Assembly (NCBI RefSeq): GCF_000422385.1
Contig: NZ_AULR01000001.1
Location: 392,022-456,021, forward strand
Source: Microbacterium indicum DSM 19969
GTDB taxonomy: Bacteria > Actinomycetota > Actinomycetes > Actinomycetales > Microbacteriaceae
Direction: 5' to 3'
Length of the DNA: 64,000 nucleotides
Positions 1 to 8,951 of this stretch are shown in pieces. The notes beneath the pieces are model-generated. The model had not been told where the DNA came from, ran no database searches, and worked only from the letters and a program-made list of their open reading frames with translations. The stretch's first letter is position 1, and each line of letters starts with the position of its first letter. The translations under genes were made by a program, and so were the position numbers.

Positions 1-328
1 CGGAGAAGTTCTCGATGATGCCGTTGTGGATGAGCGCGAGCTTGTCGTCATCGGCGAGGTGCGGGTGGGCGTTGCCGTCGGTGGGGCCGCCGTGCGTCGC
101 CCACCGGGTGTGCCCGATGCCCGTCGTCCCGGCGCCGAGGGGCGCCTCGTCGAGCGACTCGCTCAGCCGGGCGAGCTTGCCGGCGCGCTTGCGCATGCCG
201 AGCGATCCCTCGCCGTCGATGACCGCGATGCCCGCCGAGTCGTACCCGCGGTACTCGAGGCGCGCGAGCCCCGACATGAGGATCGGCTGGCTCTCGCGAG
301 GGCCGACGTATCCGACGATTCCACACAT
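1..328 (-). CDS. glmS: Glucosamine-6-phosphate synthase (isomerizing), N-terminal part
   Basis: Only the 5' end of the gene lies in the window; it runs off the left edge on the minus strand. The translation opens M-C-G-I-V-G-Y-V-G, placing the catalytic Cys directly after the start Met, as in all class II (Ntn) glutamine amidotransferases. The [19 protein letters not shown] stretch that follows is the glutaminase-domain signature of GlmS. The enzyme converts fructose-6-phosphate and glutamine to glucosamine-6-phosphate in the cytoplasm, the first step toward UDP-GlcNAc. glmM, the next enzyme in that pathway, is about 2 kb away. The sugar isomerase half is outside the window. Confidence 0.95.
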   Translation of the reverse strand, partial: MCGIVGYVGPRESQPILMSGLARLEYRGYDSAGIAVIDGEGSLGMRKRAGKLARLSESLDEAPLGAGTTGIGHTRWATHGGPTDGNAHPHLADDDKLALIHNGIIENFS

Positions 329-375
329 GCCGACAATCGTATTCTGGGCGGCCGTGCGCGAGCCGGATCCCCGGG

Positions 376-1320
376 TCAGAACTTCCTGAGGAGCACGCTC
401 TCGACCGCGTGGTCGCGGCCCTTGCGCAGCACGAGCGTGCCGCGATGCTTCGTCGGGGCGACGTTCTCGACGAGGTTCGGGAGGTTCGTCTCGTTCCAGA
501 TGTCGCGCGCCGTCTGCGCCGCCTCGTCGTCCGAGAGGTGCTGGAACACGTTGAAGTACGACGCGGGGTTCGCGAAGGCGCCCGCTCGCAGCTGCAGGAA
601 GCGGCTCACGTACCACTCCTCGATGTCGGCCGTGTCGGCGTCGACGAAGATCGAGAAGTCGAACAGGTCGCTGACCGCGACGTCGTTGGGCGCGGGCGGC
701 GGCTGCAGCACGTTGAGCCCCTCGACGATGAGCACGTCGGGCCGGCGCACGACGACCGAGGCGTCGGGCATGATGTCGTACTTCATGTGCGAGTAGAAGG
801 GCGCGCGCACCTCCTCCTCCCCCGACTTCACGCGCGTGACGAAGTCGACGAGCGCACGCCGGTCGTACGACTCGGGGAAGCCCTTGCGCGCCATGATCCC
901 GCGGCGCTCGAGCTCGGCGTTGGAGAGCAGGAACCCGTCGGTCGTGACGAGCTCGACCCGCGGCGTGTCGCTCCACCTGCTCATGAGCTCGCGCAGGAGT
1001 CGCGCCACGGTCGACTTGCCGACGGCGACGGATCCCGCGACGCCGACGACGAACGGGATCCGGGGGGCGTCGGTCCCGAGGAACGCGCTCGTCTCGGATC
1101 CGATGCCGCGGAGCCCCGCCGCGTACGTGCTCATGAGGCGGCTGATCGGCAGGTAGACGTCGCGCACCTCGCGCAGGTCGAGGCGGTCGCCGAGCCCCCG
1201 GATCTGCACGACCTCCTGCTCGGTGAGCGGCTGCTCGAGGCCCTGCGCGAGGCGCGACCATTCGGCGCGCGGGATCTCGCGGTACAGCGAGAGCTGCAGG
1301 GATTCGGCTGCGGGGGTCAT
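376..1320 (-). CDS. coaA: Type I pantothenate kinase
   Basis: This 314-residue protein phosphorylates pantothenate, the first committed step of coenzyme A synthesis. A P-loop, [12 protein letters not shown], lies at about residues 93-104. It is followed by the [10 protein letters not shown] block and the [16 protein letters not shown] segment typical of bacterial CoaA. Length matches the family (about 310). The chosen start gives [16 protein letters not shown]. The frame stays open further upstream, but that extension would run into the divergent phosphatase gene and is not family-like. The gene is divergent from ppx/gppA with a 63 bp spacer that must hold both promoters. Confidence 0.95.
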   Translation of the reverse strand: MTPAAESLQLSLYREIPRAEWSRLAQGLEQPLTEQEVVQIRGLGDRLDLREVRDVYLPISRLMSTYAAGLRGIGSETSAFLGTDAPRIPFVVGVAGSVAVGKSTVARLLRELMSRWSDTPRVELVTTDGFLLSNAELERRGIMARKGFPESYDRRALVDFVTRVKSGEEEVRAPFYSHMKYDIMPDASVVVRRPDVLIVEGLNVLQPPPAPNDVAVSDLFDFSIFVDADTADIEEWYVSRFLQLRAGAFANPASYFNVFQHLSDDEAAQTARDIWNETNLPNLVENVAPTKHRGTLVLRKGRDHAVESVLLRKF

Positions 1321-1383
1321 CCGGATGATCCTACCCACGGGCCCGCGCCGTGCCGCGTCGCGCCGTGGCCCTACTCTGAGGGG

Positions 1384-2313
1384 ATGCGGCTCGGCGTTCT
1401 CGACATCGGCTCGAACACGGTTCACCTCCTCGTCGCCGATGCGCACCCCGGCGGACGCCCGCTCGCGACGACGAGCGAGAAGACGACCCTGCGGCTCATG
1501 CGGTTCGTCGAGGACGACGGATCGATCTCACCCGTCGGCGTCGCCGCGATCGTCGAGGCGACGGCGCGCGCCCGCGAGACGGCCGAGCGCGAGGGCGTCT
1601 CGGAGCTCCTCGCGACGGCGACCTCGGCGGTGCGCGAGGCGACGAACGGCCCCGAGGTCATCGCCCGCATCGAGCAGGCGCTCGGGCAGCCGCTGCAGGT
1701 GCTCGGCGGATCCGAGGAGGCCCGCTTCACCTTCCTCGCCGTGCGGCGCTGGTTCGGGTGGTCGGCCGGGCAGATCCTCCTGTTCGACATCGGCGGGGGT
1801 TCGCTCGAGATCGCGGGCGGATCCGAGGAGCTCCCCCACGTGGCCGAGTCAGTGCCGCTCGGGGCGGGTCGCATGACGGTCACGTTCCTGCCCGGGGACC
1901 CGCCGGGCGACGTGTCCGTCGACCGGCTGCGCGCCCACGCGGCGCGCGTCCTCGGCGACGTCGCGGGGCGCTTCGGCTCGCTGCCCTCCCCCGACCACGT
2001 CGTCGGGTCGTCGAAGACGATCCGCTCGCTCGCGCGGCTCGCGGGGTACCGCCGGCCGGGGTGGTCGGGCATCGACCGGTGGGTGCTGCCGCACGCCGCC
2101 CTCGGAGCGTGGATCCCGGTGCTCGCGCGGATCCCCGCGAAGGCCCGCCAGGAGCTCCCCGGCATCACCCCGGAGCGCACCTTCCAGATCACGGCCGGCG
2201 CCGTCGTGCTGCACGAGGCGATGGCCGCGCTCGGCGTCGACGAGCTGGAGATCAGCCCCTGGGCGCTGCGCGAGGGCGTGCTGCTGCGGTACATCGAGGA
2301 CATGGGCTGGTAG
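1384..2313 (+). CDS. Ppx/GppA family phosphatase (exopolyphosphatase-like)
   Basis: This is a 309-residue member of the ASKHA-fold Ppx/GppA family, which hydrolyses polyphosphate and/or pppGpp. The N-terminal LGVLDIGSNTVHLLV is the phosphate-1 motif, and LLFDIGGGSLEI (about residues 131-142) is the phosphate-2 motif. VVGSSKTIRSLARL and WALREGVLLRYI close the domain. The length fits the short actinobacterial type (as in mycobacterial Ppx1) that lacks the C-terminal HD domain. Short Ppx/GppA proteins can differ in substrate, so polyphosphate versus pppGpp is not decided by sequence. A PPK2 gene lies about 32 kb away. The gene ends just before a strong hairpin shared with convergent glmM. Confidence 0.9.
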   Translation: MRLGVLDIGSNTVHLLVADAHPGGRPLATTSEKTTLRLMRFVEDDGSISPVGVAAIVEATARARETAEREGVSELLATATSAVREATNGPEVIARIEQALGQPLQVLGGSEEARFTFLAVRRWFGWSAGQILLFDIGGGSLEIAGGSEELPHVAESVPLGAGRMTVTFLPGDPPGDVSVDRLRAHAARVLGDVAGRFGSLPSPDHVVGSSKTIRSLARLAGYRRPGWSGIDRWVLPHAALGAWIPVLARIPAKARQELPGITPERTFQITAGAVVLHEAMAALGVDELEISPWALREGVLLRYIEDMGW

Positions 2314-2327
2314 CGGCCCCGGACGAC

Positions 2328-2363
2328 GACGCCCCGGATCGCGTGGGGGCGATCCGGGGCGTC
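2328..2363. terminator. Bidirectional terminator between ppx/gppA and glmM
   Basis: A perfect 15 bp inverted repeat with a 6 nt loop (arms 2328-2342 and 2349-2363, arm sequence gacgccccggatcgc) lies between two converging genes. There is no T-tract, which is usual for hairpin terminators in high-GC actinobacteria. Confidence 0.8.
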
Positions 2364-2378
2364 GGGGCGGGCTGCCCG

Positions 2379-3743
2379 TCAGGGGAGCGCGAGGCGTTCG
2401 CGGACGACCGCGGCGAGCGCCTCGGCGTGTGCCTGTGCGCCCTCGGACGACGCCGCTTCGACCATCACCCGGACGAGCCGCTCGGTGCCGCTCGGGCGGA
2501 GGAGCACACGGCCCGTCTCGCCGAGCTCGGCCTCGACCGCGGCGACGGCGGCGAGGACGCCCTCGTCGGTCTTCGCACGCGCCCTGTCGACGCCCTTCAC
2601 GTTGATCATGACCTGCGGGTACACCGTCATGATCGAGGCCAGATCGCGAAGCGTGCGGCCCGTCCGAGCCATCTCGGCGACGAGCTGAAGGCCCGTGAGG
2701 AGCCCGTCGCCCGTGGTCGCGTGCGCGCCCATGATGACGTGGCCCGACTGCTCGCCTCCCAGCGAGTAGCCCTTGTCGTTCATCTCCTCGAGCACGTAGC
2801 GGTCGCCGACAGCCGTCTTGACGACCTGGATCCCCCGCTCTGCCATCGCGAGCGTGAGCCCGAGGTTGCTCATGACGGTCGCGACGAGGGTGTCGTTCGC
2901 GAGCATGCCGCGCTCGTGCATCGAGGCGGCCAGGATCGCCATGATCTGGTCGCCGTCGATCGCGTTGCCGTCGGCGTCGACGGCGAGGCAGCGGTCGGCG
3001 TCGCCGTCGTGCGCGATGCCGACATCGGCTCCGTGCTCGAGGACGGCGCGCTGCAGGACGTCGACGTGCGTCGATCCGACGCCCTCGTTGATGTTGATGC
3101 CGTCGGGGTCGGCGCCGATGACGACGACCTCGGCCCCCGCGTCGGCGAAGAGCTGCGGCGAGACGCCCGAGGCGGCGCCGTTGGCGCAGTCGATGACGAC
3201 CTTGAGGCCGTCGAGGCGCGCCGGCAGCGTGCCGAGCAGGTGCAGCAGGTAGCGGTCCTCGGCATCGGAGAAGACCCGGATCCGCCCCACGTCGGCGCCC
3301 GTCGGCAGGAGCTTGGGGCTCGACATGAAGCGCTCGATGCGCTCCTCGACGAGGTCGGGCAGCTTGACGCCGCCGCGGGCGAAGATCTTGATCCCGTTGT
3401 CGGGCGCCGGGTTGTGCGACGCCGAGATCATGATCCCGAAGTCGGCGTCGTAGTCGTTCACGAGGAACGCGAGCGCCGGGGTCGGGATCACGCCCGCGTC
3501 GTACACGTCGACGCCGCTCGAGGCGAGGCCGGCCGAGACCGCGGCGATGAGGAACTCGCCCGAGATGCGGGGATCGCGGGCGATGACCGCCTTGGTGCGG
3601 CGCCCCTGGGCGCGGCGCGCCTCAGCGGAACGCCCCTGGCCCAGGACGACGGCAGTCGCCTGGGCCAGGGAGAGTGCAAGGTCGGCGGTGAGGACCTCGC
3701 CGTTGGCGAGGCCCCGCACGCCATCCGTGCCGAACAGAGCCAT
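2379..3743 (-). CDS. glmM: Phosphoglucosamine mutase
   Basis: This 454-residue alpha-D-phosphohexomutase interconverts glucosamine-6-P and glucosamine-1-P for peptidoglycan precursor synthesis. The catalytic phosphoserine is Ser109 in [17 protein letters not shown]. The metal loop is DGDADRC, the sugar-binding loop GGEQSGHVI, and the phosphate-binding loop [14 protein letters not shown]. Length and N-terminus ([14 protein letters not shown]) match family members closely, so the start is secure. It lies directly downstream of rpsI with an 11 bp gap, the rplM-rpsI-glmM order common in actinobacteria and bacilli, and probably shares the ribosomal-protein promoter. Confidence 0.97.
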   Translation of the reverse strand: MALFGTDGVRGLANGEVLTADLALSLAQATAVVLGQGRSAEARRAQGRRTKAVIARDPRISGEFLIAAVSAGLASSGVDVYDAGVIPTPALAFLVNDYDADFGIMISASHNPAPDNGIKIFARGGVKLPDLVEERIERFMSSPKLLPTGADVGRIRVFSDAEDRYLLHLLGTLPARLDGLKVVIDCANGAASGVSPQLFADAGAEVVVIGADPDGININEGVGSTHVDVLQRAVLEHGADVGIAHDGDADRCLAVDADGNAIDGDQIMAILAASMHERGMLANDTLVATVMSNLGLTLAMAERGIQVVKTAVGDRYVLEEMNDKGYSLGGEQSGHVIMGAHATTGDGLLTGLQLVAEMARTGRTLRDLASIMTVYPQVMINVKGVDRARAKTDEGVLAAVAAVEAELGETGRVLLRPSGTERLVRVMVEAASSEGAQAHAEALAAVVRERLALP

Positions 3744-3754
3744 GTGCGGCTCGA

Positions 3755-4255
3755 TCAGCGCTTCGAGAACTGCGAAGCCTTGCGGGCCTTCTTGAGACCG
3801 GCCTTCTTGCGCTCGATGACGCGGGCGTCACGCGTGAGGAAGCCGGCCTTCTTGAGGGCGGGACGGTTGTTCTCGCGGTCGATCTCGTTGAGCGCACGAG
3901 CGATCGCGAGGCGGAGCGCACCGGCCTGACCCGAGGGGCCGCCGCCGTTGATGCGCGCGATCACGTCGTACGCACCGGTGAGGCCCAGGAGGGTGAAGGG
4001 GTCGGTGATCAGCTGCTGGTGCAGCTTGTTGGGGAAGTACTCGTCGAGCGCACGGCCGTTGACCGTGAACGAGCCCTCGCCCGGGATGAGGCGCACGCGG
4101 GCGATGGCCTGCTTGCGGCGACCCACGGCGGCACCGGGGACGCTCACGACGGGGCGCTCGGCGACCACGACGTCGGTCTCGGCCGGCGTCTCGGTGGAGT
4201 AGTTCTGAACGTCTTCTTCAGTCACTTCGAAATCCTTTGCAGCCTCGGCGCTCAC
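3755..4255 (-). CDS. rpsI: 30S ribosomal protein S9
   Basis: This is a 166-residue protein with the usual actinobacterial N-terminal extension (about 40 acidic residues) before the S9 domain. The S9 domain begins at about residue 43 with [15 protein letters not shown] and ends in the invariant basic tail [12 protein letters not shown], whose last residues reach the P-site tRNA. The start is GTG at 4255, whose GTGA overlaps the stop of rplM and implies translational coupling. Confidence 0.97.
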   Translation of the reverse strand: MSAEAAKDFEVTEEDVQNYSTETPAETDVVVAERPVVSVPGAAVGRRKQAIARVRLIPGEGSFTVNGRALDEYFPNKLHQQLITDPFTLLGLTGAYDVIARINGGGPSGQAGALRLAIARALNEIDRENNRPALKKAGFLTRDARVIERKKAGLKKARKASQFSKR

Positions 4256-4698
4256 TGAGCGACCTGGTCGAGGGTGTACGTCTGGGGCTTCTGCGCGGCG
4301 TGCGGGTGCTCAGCGCCGGCGTACACCTTGAGCTTCGACAGCTGCTGGCGGCCGAGCGTGTTCTTGGGGAGCATTCCGCGGACGGCCTTCTCGACCGCGC
4401 GGACGGGGTTCGTCGCGAGGAGCTCCTCGTACGAGACCGAGCGGAGACCGCCCGGGAAGCCCGAGTGGCGGTAGGCGCGCTTCTGCTGCGCCTTGTTGCC
4501 GGTCAGGGCGACCTTGTCGGCGTTGACGATGACGACGAAGTCGCCCATGTCGACGTGGGGGGCGAAGGTGGCCTTGTGCTTGCCGCGCAGGAGCGCCGCG
4601 GCGTGCGAGGCGAGGCGACCGAGGACGACGTCGGTGGCGTCGATCACGAGCCACTCGCGCTGGGCGTCACCGGCCTTCGGGGTGTAAGTACGCGTCAC
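4252..4698 (-). CDS. rplM: 50S ribosomal protein L13
   Basis: This is a 148-residue L13. Recognisable blocks are [18 protein letters not shown] near the N-terminus, [31 protein letters not shown] residues around 80, and the VRGMLPKN loop. The start is GTG at 4698. It is first in an rplM-rpsI-glmM transcription unit, and the 214 bp upstream to the divergent HAD gene should contain its promoter and 5' leader. I could not identify convincing promoter hexamers there. Confidence 0.97.
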   Translation of the reverse strand: MTRTYTPKAGDAQREWLVIDATDVVLGRLASHAAALLRGKHKATFAPHVDMGDFVVIVNADKVALTGNKAQQKRAYRHSGFPGGLRSVSYEELLATNPVRAVEKAVRGMLPKNTLGRQQLSKLKVYAGAEHPHAAQKPQTYTLDQVAQ

Positions 4699-4912
4699 AG
4701 TAGTGCTGCTTTCTCATCGAACGGAGGTGTTCGTGAATCCCACTCCGGGGTGGTTGACGGGGCTGAGGCCGGGCCAACACGCCAGTGGAGGGCTCACGTT
4801 CGCGGTGCACGCGGAGCGCACACCAAAGAAGAACTCTACCGGATCGGATCCCCGATGGCGAACGGGATCCCGCCGTCCCGCCTGGGAATCGGTGGGGAGA
4901 TGATCGGGCAGG

Positions 4913-5686
4913 ATGGACCGCATGACCGCCGCGCCGCGACTCGTCGCCTTCGATCTGGACGACACCCTCGCGCCCTCGAAGTCCCCCGTCGATCCCCGCG
5001 TCGCCGAGCAGCTCGTCGCGCTCGCGAGCCGCGTCGAGGTCGCCATCATCTCGGGCGGCCGCATGGCGCAGTTCCAGGCGCAGGTCGTCGACCGCCTGCC
5101 GGGGGCGCCGGACGCGCTCGCGCACATGCACCTCCTCCCGACGTGCGGAACGCAGTACTGGCGGCACGACGGCGACGCGTTCCGCGCCCTCTACGAGCGC
5201 GACCTCACGGACGACGAGAAGTCCCGCGCCCTCGCGGCCGTCGAGGTGGAGGCGCGGCGCCTCGGCTACTGGGAGGAGCGCACGTGGGGCCCGATCCTCG
5301 AGGACCGCGGCTCGCAGATCACCTTCTCGGCCCTCGGCCAGGCGGCGCCCGTCGACGCGAAGAAGGCGTGGGATCCCACGAGCGAGAAGAAGTCGGCCCT
5401 GCGCGACGCCGTCGCGGCCCGCCTCCCCGACCTCGAGGTCCGCAGCGGCGGATCCACGTCGGTCGACATCACGCGCCGGGGCATCGACAAGGCCTACGGC
5501 ATGCGGCAGCTCGCCGAGCAGACCGGGATCGACCTCGCCGACATGGTGTTCTACGGCGACCGGCTCGACCCCGACGGCAACGACTACCCCGTGCGCGAGA
5601 TGGGCGTCGCGTGCGTCGCGGTCGACGGCTGGGAGGACACGGCCGCGAAGCTCGACGTCCTCATTCCGTCGCTGCCCGCTCGCTGA
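4913..5686 (+). CDS. HAD superfamily (IIB) phosphatase, phosphomannomutase-like
   Basis: This 257-residue protein starts MDRMTAAPRLVAFDLDDTLAPS, in which DLDDT is HAD motif I with the nucleophilic and acid/base Asp. IISGG is motif II. A lysine near KKSALRDAV supplies motif III, and FYGDRLDPDGND is motif IV. The C2 cap features CGTQYW and GGSTSVDITRRGIDKAYGM resemble the eukaryotic-type phosphomannomutase branch of HAD-IIB. It could be a sugar-phosphate phosphatase or a mutase; the sequence does not settle this. An in-frame ATG at 4922 is an alternative start. The 3' end overlaps the convergent EEP gene by 26 bp. Confidence 0.8.
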   Translation: MDRMTAAPRLVAFDLDDTLAPSKSPVDPRVAEQLVALASRVEVAIISGGRMAQFQAQVVDRLPGAPDALAHMHLLPTCGTQYWRHDGDAFRALYERDLTDDEKSRALAAVEVEARRLGYWEERTWGPILEDRGSQITFSALGQAAPVDAKKAWDPTSEKKSALRDAVAARLPDLEVRSGGSTSVDITRRGIDKAYGMRQLAEQTGIDLADMVFYGDRLDPDGNDYPVREMGVACVAVDGWEDTAAKLDVLIPSLPAR

Positions 5687-6362
5687 CCGGGCGCCGCCGG
5701 TACTCGTAGTCGACGAGGATCGGCAGGTGGTCGCTCGACCCCTGCGGGAGCGTCACGACGTCGCCGATCGCGATGCGGCTGCTCGTCACGAAGTCGTAGT
5801 GGCCGCGGAAGAAGCGATAGCGCGTGTAGGTGCGCCGATCGCTCAGCGTCATGTCGTATCCGTGCTCGCGGATCCGCCCCGCGAGGCTCTCCTTGAACAT
5901 CGGGTAGTTGTAGTCGCCGACCATGAGGGTCGGCGTCCCGGGGCCGAGCTGCTCGAGCGCCTGCAGCGCCGAGCGGATCTGCGTGCGCCGGAGCGAGTTG
6001 AGCGCCGTGAGGGGCGCGGCGTGGAACGACGCGAGCGTGACCTCGCATCCCCCGTCGACGTCGAACAGCTGCACGCCGAGCAGCCGCTCGTGCGCCGGCT
6101 TGAGCACGTAGTCGTGCAGCGACTTCTTGAGGCCGAGGGAGACCGACCTCACGAACCGGAACGAGTCCTCGCGGTAGTAGACGGCGAGGCCCAGGCGGTT
6201 GCGGTCGGTCGCGGCCGCGAGGCGCAGGCCCGATACGCGGCTCGGCAGGTCGGCGACGTCGGCCTCCTGCAGGCACACGGCGTGCGGATCCCAGCGGTCG
6301 ATGAGATCGGCGAGCTCGCCGGCGGCGGCGTGCTTGCGCAGGTTGTAGGACAGGACTCGCAT
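5661..6362 (-). CDS. Endonuclease/exonuclease/phosphatase (EEP) family protein
   Basis: This 233-residue protein has the DNase I/EEP fold. MRVLSYNLRK carries the first Asn, DPHAVCLQEADV the metal-binding Glu, TLMVGDYNYP the catalytic Asp-Asn pair, and GSSDHLPILVDYEY the C-terminal Asp-His. All catalytic residues of this metal-dependent phosphodiesterase family are present. There is no signal peptide, so it probably acts in the cytoplasm. The substrate is unknown; the family includes nucleases, phospholipases and phosphoesterases. It follows truA by 47 bp on the same strand. The stop codon lies inside the end of the convergent HAD gene. Confidence 0.8.
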   Translation of the reverse strand: MRVLSYNLRKHAAAGELADLIDRWDPHAVCLQEADVADLPSRVSGLRLAAATDRNRLGLAVYYREDSFRFVRSVSLGLKKSLHDYVLKPAHERLLGVQLFDVDGGCEVTLASFHAAPLTALNSLRRTQIRSALQALEQLGPGTPTLMVGDYNYPMFKESLAGRIREHGYDMTLSDRRTYTRYRFFRGHYDFVTSSRIAIGDVVTLPQGSSDHLPILVDYEYRRRPVSERAATE

Positions 6363-6409
6363 GGTGCACCCACGATAGGCCCGCGCCGTGACCGCGCGGT
6401 AGCGCCGTG

Positions 6410-7267
6410 CTATGAACTTCCGATGACCTCGTGCGGCTGCCGGCGGCTGCGCGTCTGATCCGCCCGCGCCGCGAGCAGCTCGTCCGCCGGGTAGCCGACC
6501 TCCGTGAGCGTCAGGCCGCGCGCGTCGAGCACCGTGAACGCGCTCGTGCGCGTGAGCTCGTCGCGCAGGCGCGCGGCGTCGGCGACCGCGAGGCGCCCCT
6601 GCCCCACGGCGACGCTCGCGCCGACGAGGGCGCGGACCATCGAATGGCAGAACGCGTCGGCCTTGACATTGGCGACGAGGACGCCCCGCTCGTCGCGCCG
6701 CCAGTCGAACTCGAGGAGCGTGCGGATCGTCGTCGCCCCCTCGCGCGGCTTGCAGTAGGCCGCGAAGTCGTGGAGCCCCGTGAGGGATCGCGCGGCCTCG
6801 TCCATCGCGTCGCCGTCGAGGCCCGCACGGACGTAGGTCGTGTTCGCGCGCGCGAGCGGGTCGTACCCCGCGACGGCGTCGGCCACGCGGTACTCGTAGC
6901 GGCGCCACGAGGCGGAGAAGCGGGCGTCGAAGCCCTCGGGCGCGCGGCTCGTCGCGAGGACCGCGACGTCGGCGTAGGGGCGGAGGACGCCCTGGACGCG
7001 CCGCGCGAGCCCCGCGATCCCCTCGCGGCTGCGCGACTGGTGCGCGCGCTCCCACTGCTCGTCGTCGAGGTCGACGTGCGCGACCTGCCCGCGCGCGTGG
7101 ACGCCGGCGTCGGTCCGCCCCGCGACGACGAGGCGGACGTCGCCGCGGACGACCCGCGCGAGCGCCTCCTCGATCGTGCCCTGGACGGTGCGCAGGCCCG
7201 GCTGGCGGGCCCAGCCCGAGAAGCCGGATCCGTCGTAGGCGATGTCGAGCCGCAGGCGGTGGGTCAT
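6410..7267 (-). CDS. truA: tRNA pseudouridine(38-40) synthase TruA
   Basis: This 285-residue enzyme isomerises uridines 38-40 in the tRNA anticodon arm. RLRLDIAYDGSGFSGWARQPG opens the protein and VVAGRTDAGVHARGQVAH contains the catalytic Asp. The FDARFSASWRRYEYRV block and AFCHSMVRALVGASVAVGQG confirm the family. The ATG start overlaps the stop codon of mtnN (ATGA), so truA is the distal member of a luxS-mtnN-truA unit. Confidence 0.95.
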   Translation of the reverse strand: MTHRLRLDIAYDGSGFSGWARQPGLRTVQGTIEEALARVVRGDVRLVVAGRTDAGVHARGQVAHVDLDDEQWERAHQSRSREGIAGLARRVQGVLRPYADVAVLATSRAPEGFDARFSASWRRYEYRVADAVAGYDPLARANTTYVRAGLDGDAMDEAARSLTGLHDFAAYCKPREGATTIRTLLEFDWRRDERGVLVANVKADAFCHSMVRALVGASVAVGQGRLAVADAARLRDELTRTSAFTVLDARGLTLTEVGYPADELLAARADQTRSRRQPHEVIGSS

Positions 7268-7962
7268 GGGAGGGCCGCGAGCGCCGCGATGACGACGCGC
7301 GCCGAGCGCTCGGCCGCGTCGTCGACGTGCGTCTCGAACTGCTCGGCCGACGGCGCGCACAGGTCGCTGACGCCGCGCGCCGCGGCGAAGCGGACGCCGT
7401 GGTTCAGGGCCGTGTGCGCGACGGCGCTCGTCTCCATGTCGACGGTCACGAGGCCGGGGAACGTCTCGCGCAGGCCGAGGGCGATCCCGCTCGTCACGAA
7501 CTTGTCGCCCGCGCCCATGTCGGCGCGGCGCACGCGGATCCCTGCGTCCGACACGGCCGCGAGGGCGCCCGCGATCTCGTCGTCGGATGAGAACACGGGC
7601 GGCATGCCGGGCACCTGCCCCGGCACGTAGCCGAAGGCGGTCGCCTCGGCCTCGACGTTGACCGTGTCGGCGCTGACGACGACGTCGCCGACCTCGACGT
7701 CGGCCGCGAGCCCCCCGCACGTGCCGGCGCTGATGATCGCGAGGTCGCCCTCGCCGCCGTAGCGGAACACGGATCCCGCGGCGGCGTCGGCGGCGTTCAC
7801 CATGCCGATGCCGCTCACGACGAGCACGACGGTGCGGCCGCCGAGCACGATTCCGCGGTGCTCGGCGCGGCCGATGCGCACGGGATCCGACGCCTCGGTC
7901 GCGGCGTCGAGGAACGGCTGCGCCTCCTCGGGCATCGCGACCTGGACGACGTAGGTGGTCAC
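7264..7962 (-). CDS. mtnN: 5'-methylthioadenosine/S-adenosylhomocysteine nucleosidase
   Basis: This 232-residue purine phosphorylase-fold protein shows the expected active-site blocks. These are [16 protein letters not shown] (nucleoside/ribose site), [39 protein letters not shown] (the M-E of the ribose site) and AARGVSDL (catalytic Asp). It removes adenine from S-adenosylhomocysteine, producing S-ribosylhomocysteine for LuxS, and also cleaves methylthioadenosine. The start is GTG at 7962, whose GTGA overlaps the luxS stop, so the two successive steps are translationally coupled. An in-frame ATG further upstream lies inside luxS and is rejected. Confidence 0.92.
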   Translation of the reverse strand: MTTYVVQVAMPEEAQPFLDAATEASDPVRIGRAEHRGIVLGGRTVVLVVSGIGMVNAADAAAGSVFRYGGEGDLAIISAGTCGGLAADVEVGDVVVSADTVNVEAEATAFGYVPGQVPGMPPVFSSDDEIAGALAAVSDAGIRVRRADMGAGDKFVTSGIALGLRETFPGLVTVDMETSAVAHTALNHGVRFAAARGVSDLCAPSAEQFETHVDDAAERSARVVIAALAALP

Positions 7963-8411
7963 GCGAAGACCTCGCGCCACTCGTCCTTCTGCGCGAGGAA
8001 CGCACGGGCGGCCTCCTGGGCCCCCTCGAGCGTGTGGTTCGCGCCCCAGCCGCACTGCGTCTCGTTCGCGGCGGGGACCTCGGTCGCCGTCAGGACGTCC
8101 GACAGGGTCGCCTCGACGAGATCCGCGACGTCGTCGACCGAGTGCTCGCCCTGGAGGATCAGGTAGAACCCCGTCTGGCAGCCCATCGGCGAGAAGTCGA
8201 TGACCTGCGACGAGTGGTTGCGGCTCTTCTCGGCGAAGAGGTGCTCGATCGAGTGGACGACCGGCATCTCGAGGTGCGAGACGTTGGGCTGCGCGAAGCG
8301 CACGTCGTACTTGACGATCACGTCGCCCGCCGGCAGCTGCTTGCGGTCGGCGAGACGCAGGTAGGGCGCCTTCACCTTCGTGTGGTCGAGGTTGAAGGAT
8401 TCGACGTTCAT
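7959..8411 (-). CDS. luxS: S-ribosylhomocysteine lyase (autoinducer-2 synthase)
   Basis: This 150-residue LuxS cleaves S-ribosylhomocysteine into homocysteine and DPD, the precursor of AI-2. The zinc ligands are visible as HSIEH and the Cys of [13 protein letters not shown]. The catalytic Cys is in [28 protein letters not shown] is the family N-terminus. I use ATG at 8411. A GTG five codons upstream (8426) preceded by a GGAAGG sequence is a plausible alternative. It is first in the luxS-mtnN-truA unit. The upstream region holds palindromic repeat copy A1, so the promoter lies between 8412 and the merR coding region or within the repeat. Confidence 0.95.
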   Translation of the reverse strand: MNVESFNLDHTKVKAPYLRLADRKQLPAGDVIVKYDVRFAQPNVSHLEMPVVHSIEHLFAEKSRNHSSQVIDFSPMGCQTGFYLILQGEHSVDDVADLVEATLSDVLTATEVPAANETQCGWGANHTLEGAQEAARAFLAQKDEWREVFA

Positions 8412-8451
8412 GCGCGCTTCGGTCACGCCTTCCAGGCTACGGCCCGCCCCG

Positions 8452-8519
8452 CTGAAGGACATCTTCCTGCCGGAAGGACATCGAAATGGATGTCCACGAG
8501 GCAGGAAGATGTCCTTCAG
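8452..8519 (-). repeat. Family A nested palindrome, copy 1
   Basis: Perfect 19 bp outer arms (8452-8470 and 8501-8519, gcaggaagatgtccttcag on the right) enclose a 7 bp inner stem ggacatc/gatgtcc (8476-8482, 8489-8495) with a 6 nt loop. The merR stop codon (8516-8518) lies inside the right arm. Judged by the loop, this copy is inverted relative to copies 2 and 3. Likely roles are hairpin terminator and/or REP-type dispersed element. Confidence 0.85.
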
Positions 8520-8893
8520 ACGGTGGCGAGGCGTTCCAGCAGTTCGTCGGCCGCCGACAGCTGGCTCGCCAGCCTCTCGCGGCGCGACCTGGCATCCTCG
8601 ACGAAGGTCTCGAGCGCCGCGCGGGCGGCCGGATCCCGCGGATCCCGCTCGAGGGCGTCGCGGGAGGCGAGGACCTCCCCCATCTGCTCGAGCGAGAAGC
8701 CGAGCGGCTTCATGCGGCGGATCAGCAGCAGCCGCTCGACGTCGCGCTCGGTGTACAGCCGGAACCCGCCGTCGGTGCGCTCGCTCGGCACGATCAGCCC
8801 GACGTCGTCGTAGTGCCTGAGGGTGCGCAGCGACAGCTCGGTGCGCTCGGCGACCTCGCCGATGTGCATGCGTCGCTCTTCGTTCGCGGACAT
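8516..8893 (-). CDS. MerR family transcriptional regulator
   Basis: This 125-residue protein has a MerR winged helix at the N-terminus. [26 protein letters not shown] is followed by the wing [34 protein letters not shown], then a C-terminal coiled coil (about residues 85-120). There is no cysteine-bearing effector domain, so it is not a metal sensor of the CueR type nor a SoxR with an Fe-S cluster. It is transcribed divergently from sulP across 58 bp containing an imperfect CCT-N11-AGG dyad, suggesting control of the transporter and itself. ATG at 8869 (MHIGEV) is an alternative start. Confidence 0.88.
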   Translation of the reverse strand: MSANEERRMHIGEVAERTELSLRTLRHYDDVGLIVPSERTDGGFRLYTERDVERLLLIRRMKPLGFSLEQMGEVLASRDALERDPRDPAARAALETFVEDARSRRERLASQLSAADELLERLATV

Positions 8894-8897
8894 GAAA

Positions 8898-8914
8898 CCT
8901 CACGTAACGGTAGG
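8898..8914. promoter_or_regulatory. Candidate MerR operator in the merR/sulP intergenic region
   Basis: CCT and AGG half-sites bracket cacgtaacggt, an imperfect dyad of the CCTCACGT type found near autoregulated MerR genes. TAGGGT at 8911-8916 could be a -10 for sulP. The -35 is not clear. Inference only. Confidence 0.4.
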
Positions 8915-8951
8915 GTCGGGGGATCCCCTTCCATTCTTCCCGGAGCGAGCC

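Noticed and set aside
1758..3929. Long open frame on the plus strand opposite glmM
   Set aside because: glmM and rpsI on the minus strand are unmistakable; the plus-strand frame has no family resemblance and results from codon bias.
4699..4912. Ribosomal leader or riboswitch upstream of rplM
   Set aside because: The 214 bp spacer shows no motif I recognise. TAGAGT on the minus strand near 4835 lacks a convincing -35.
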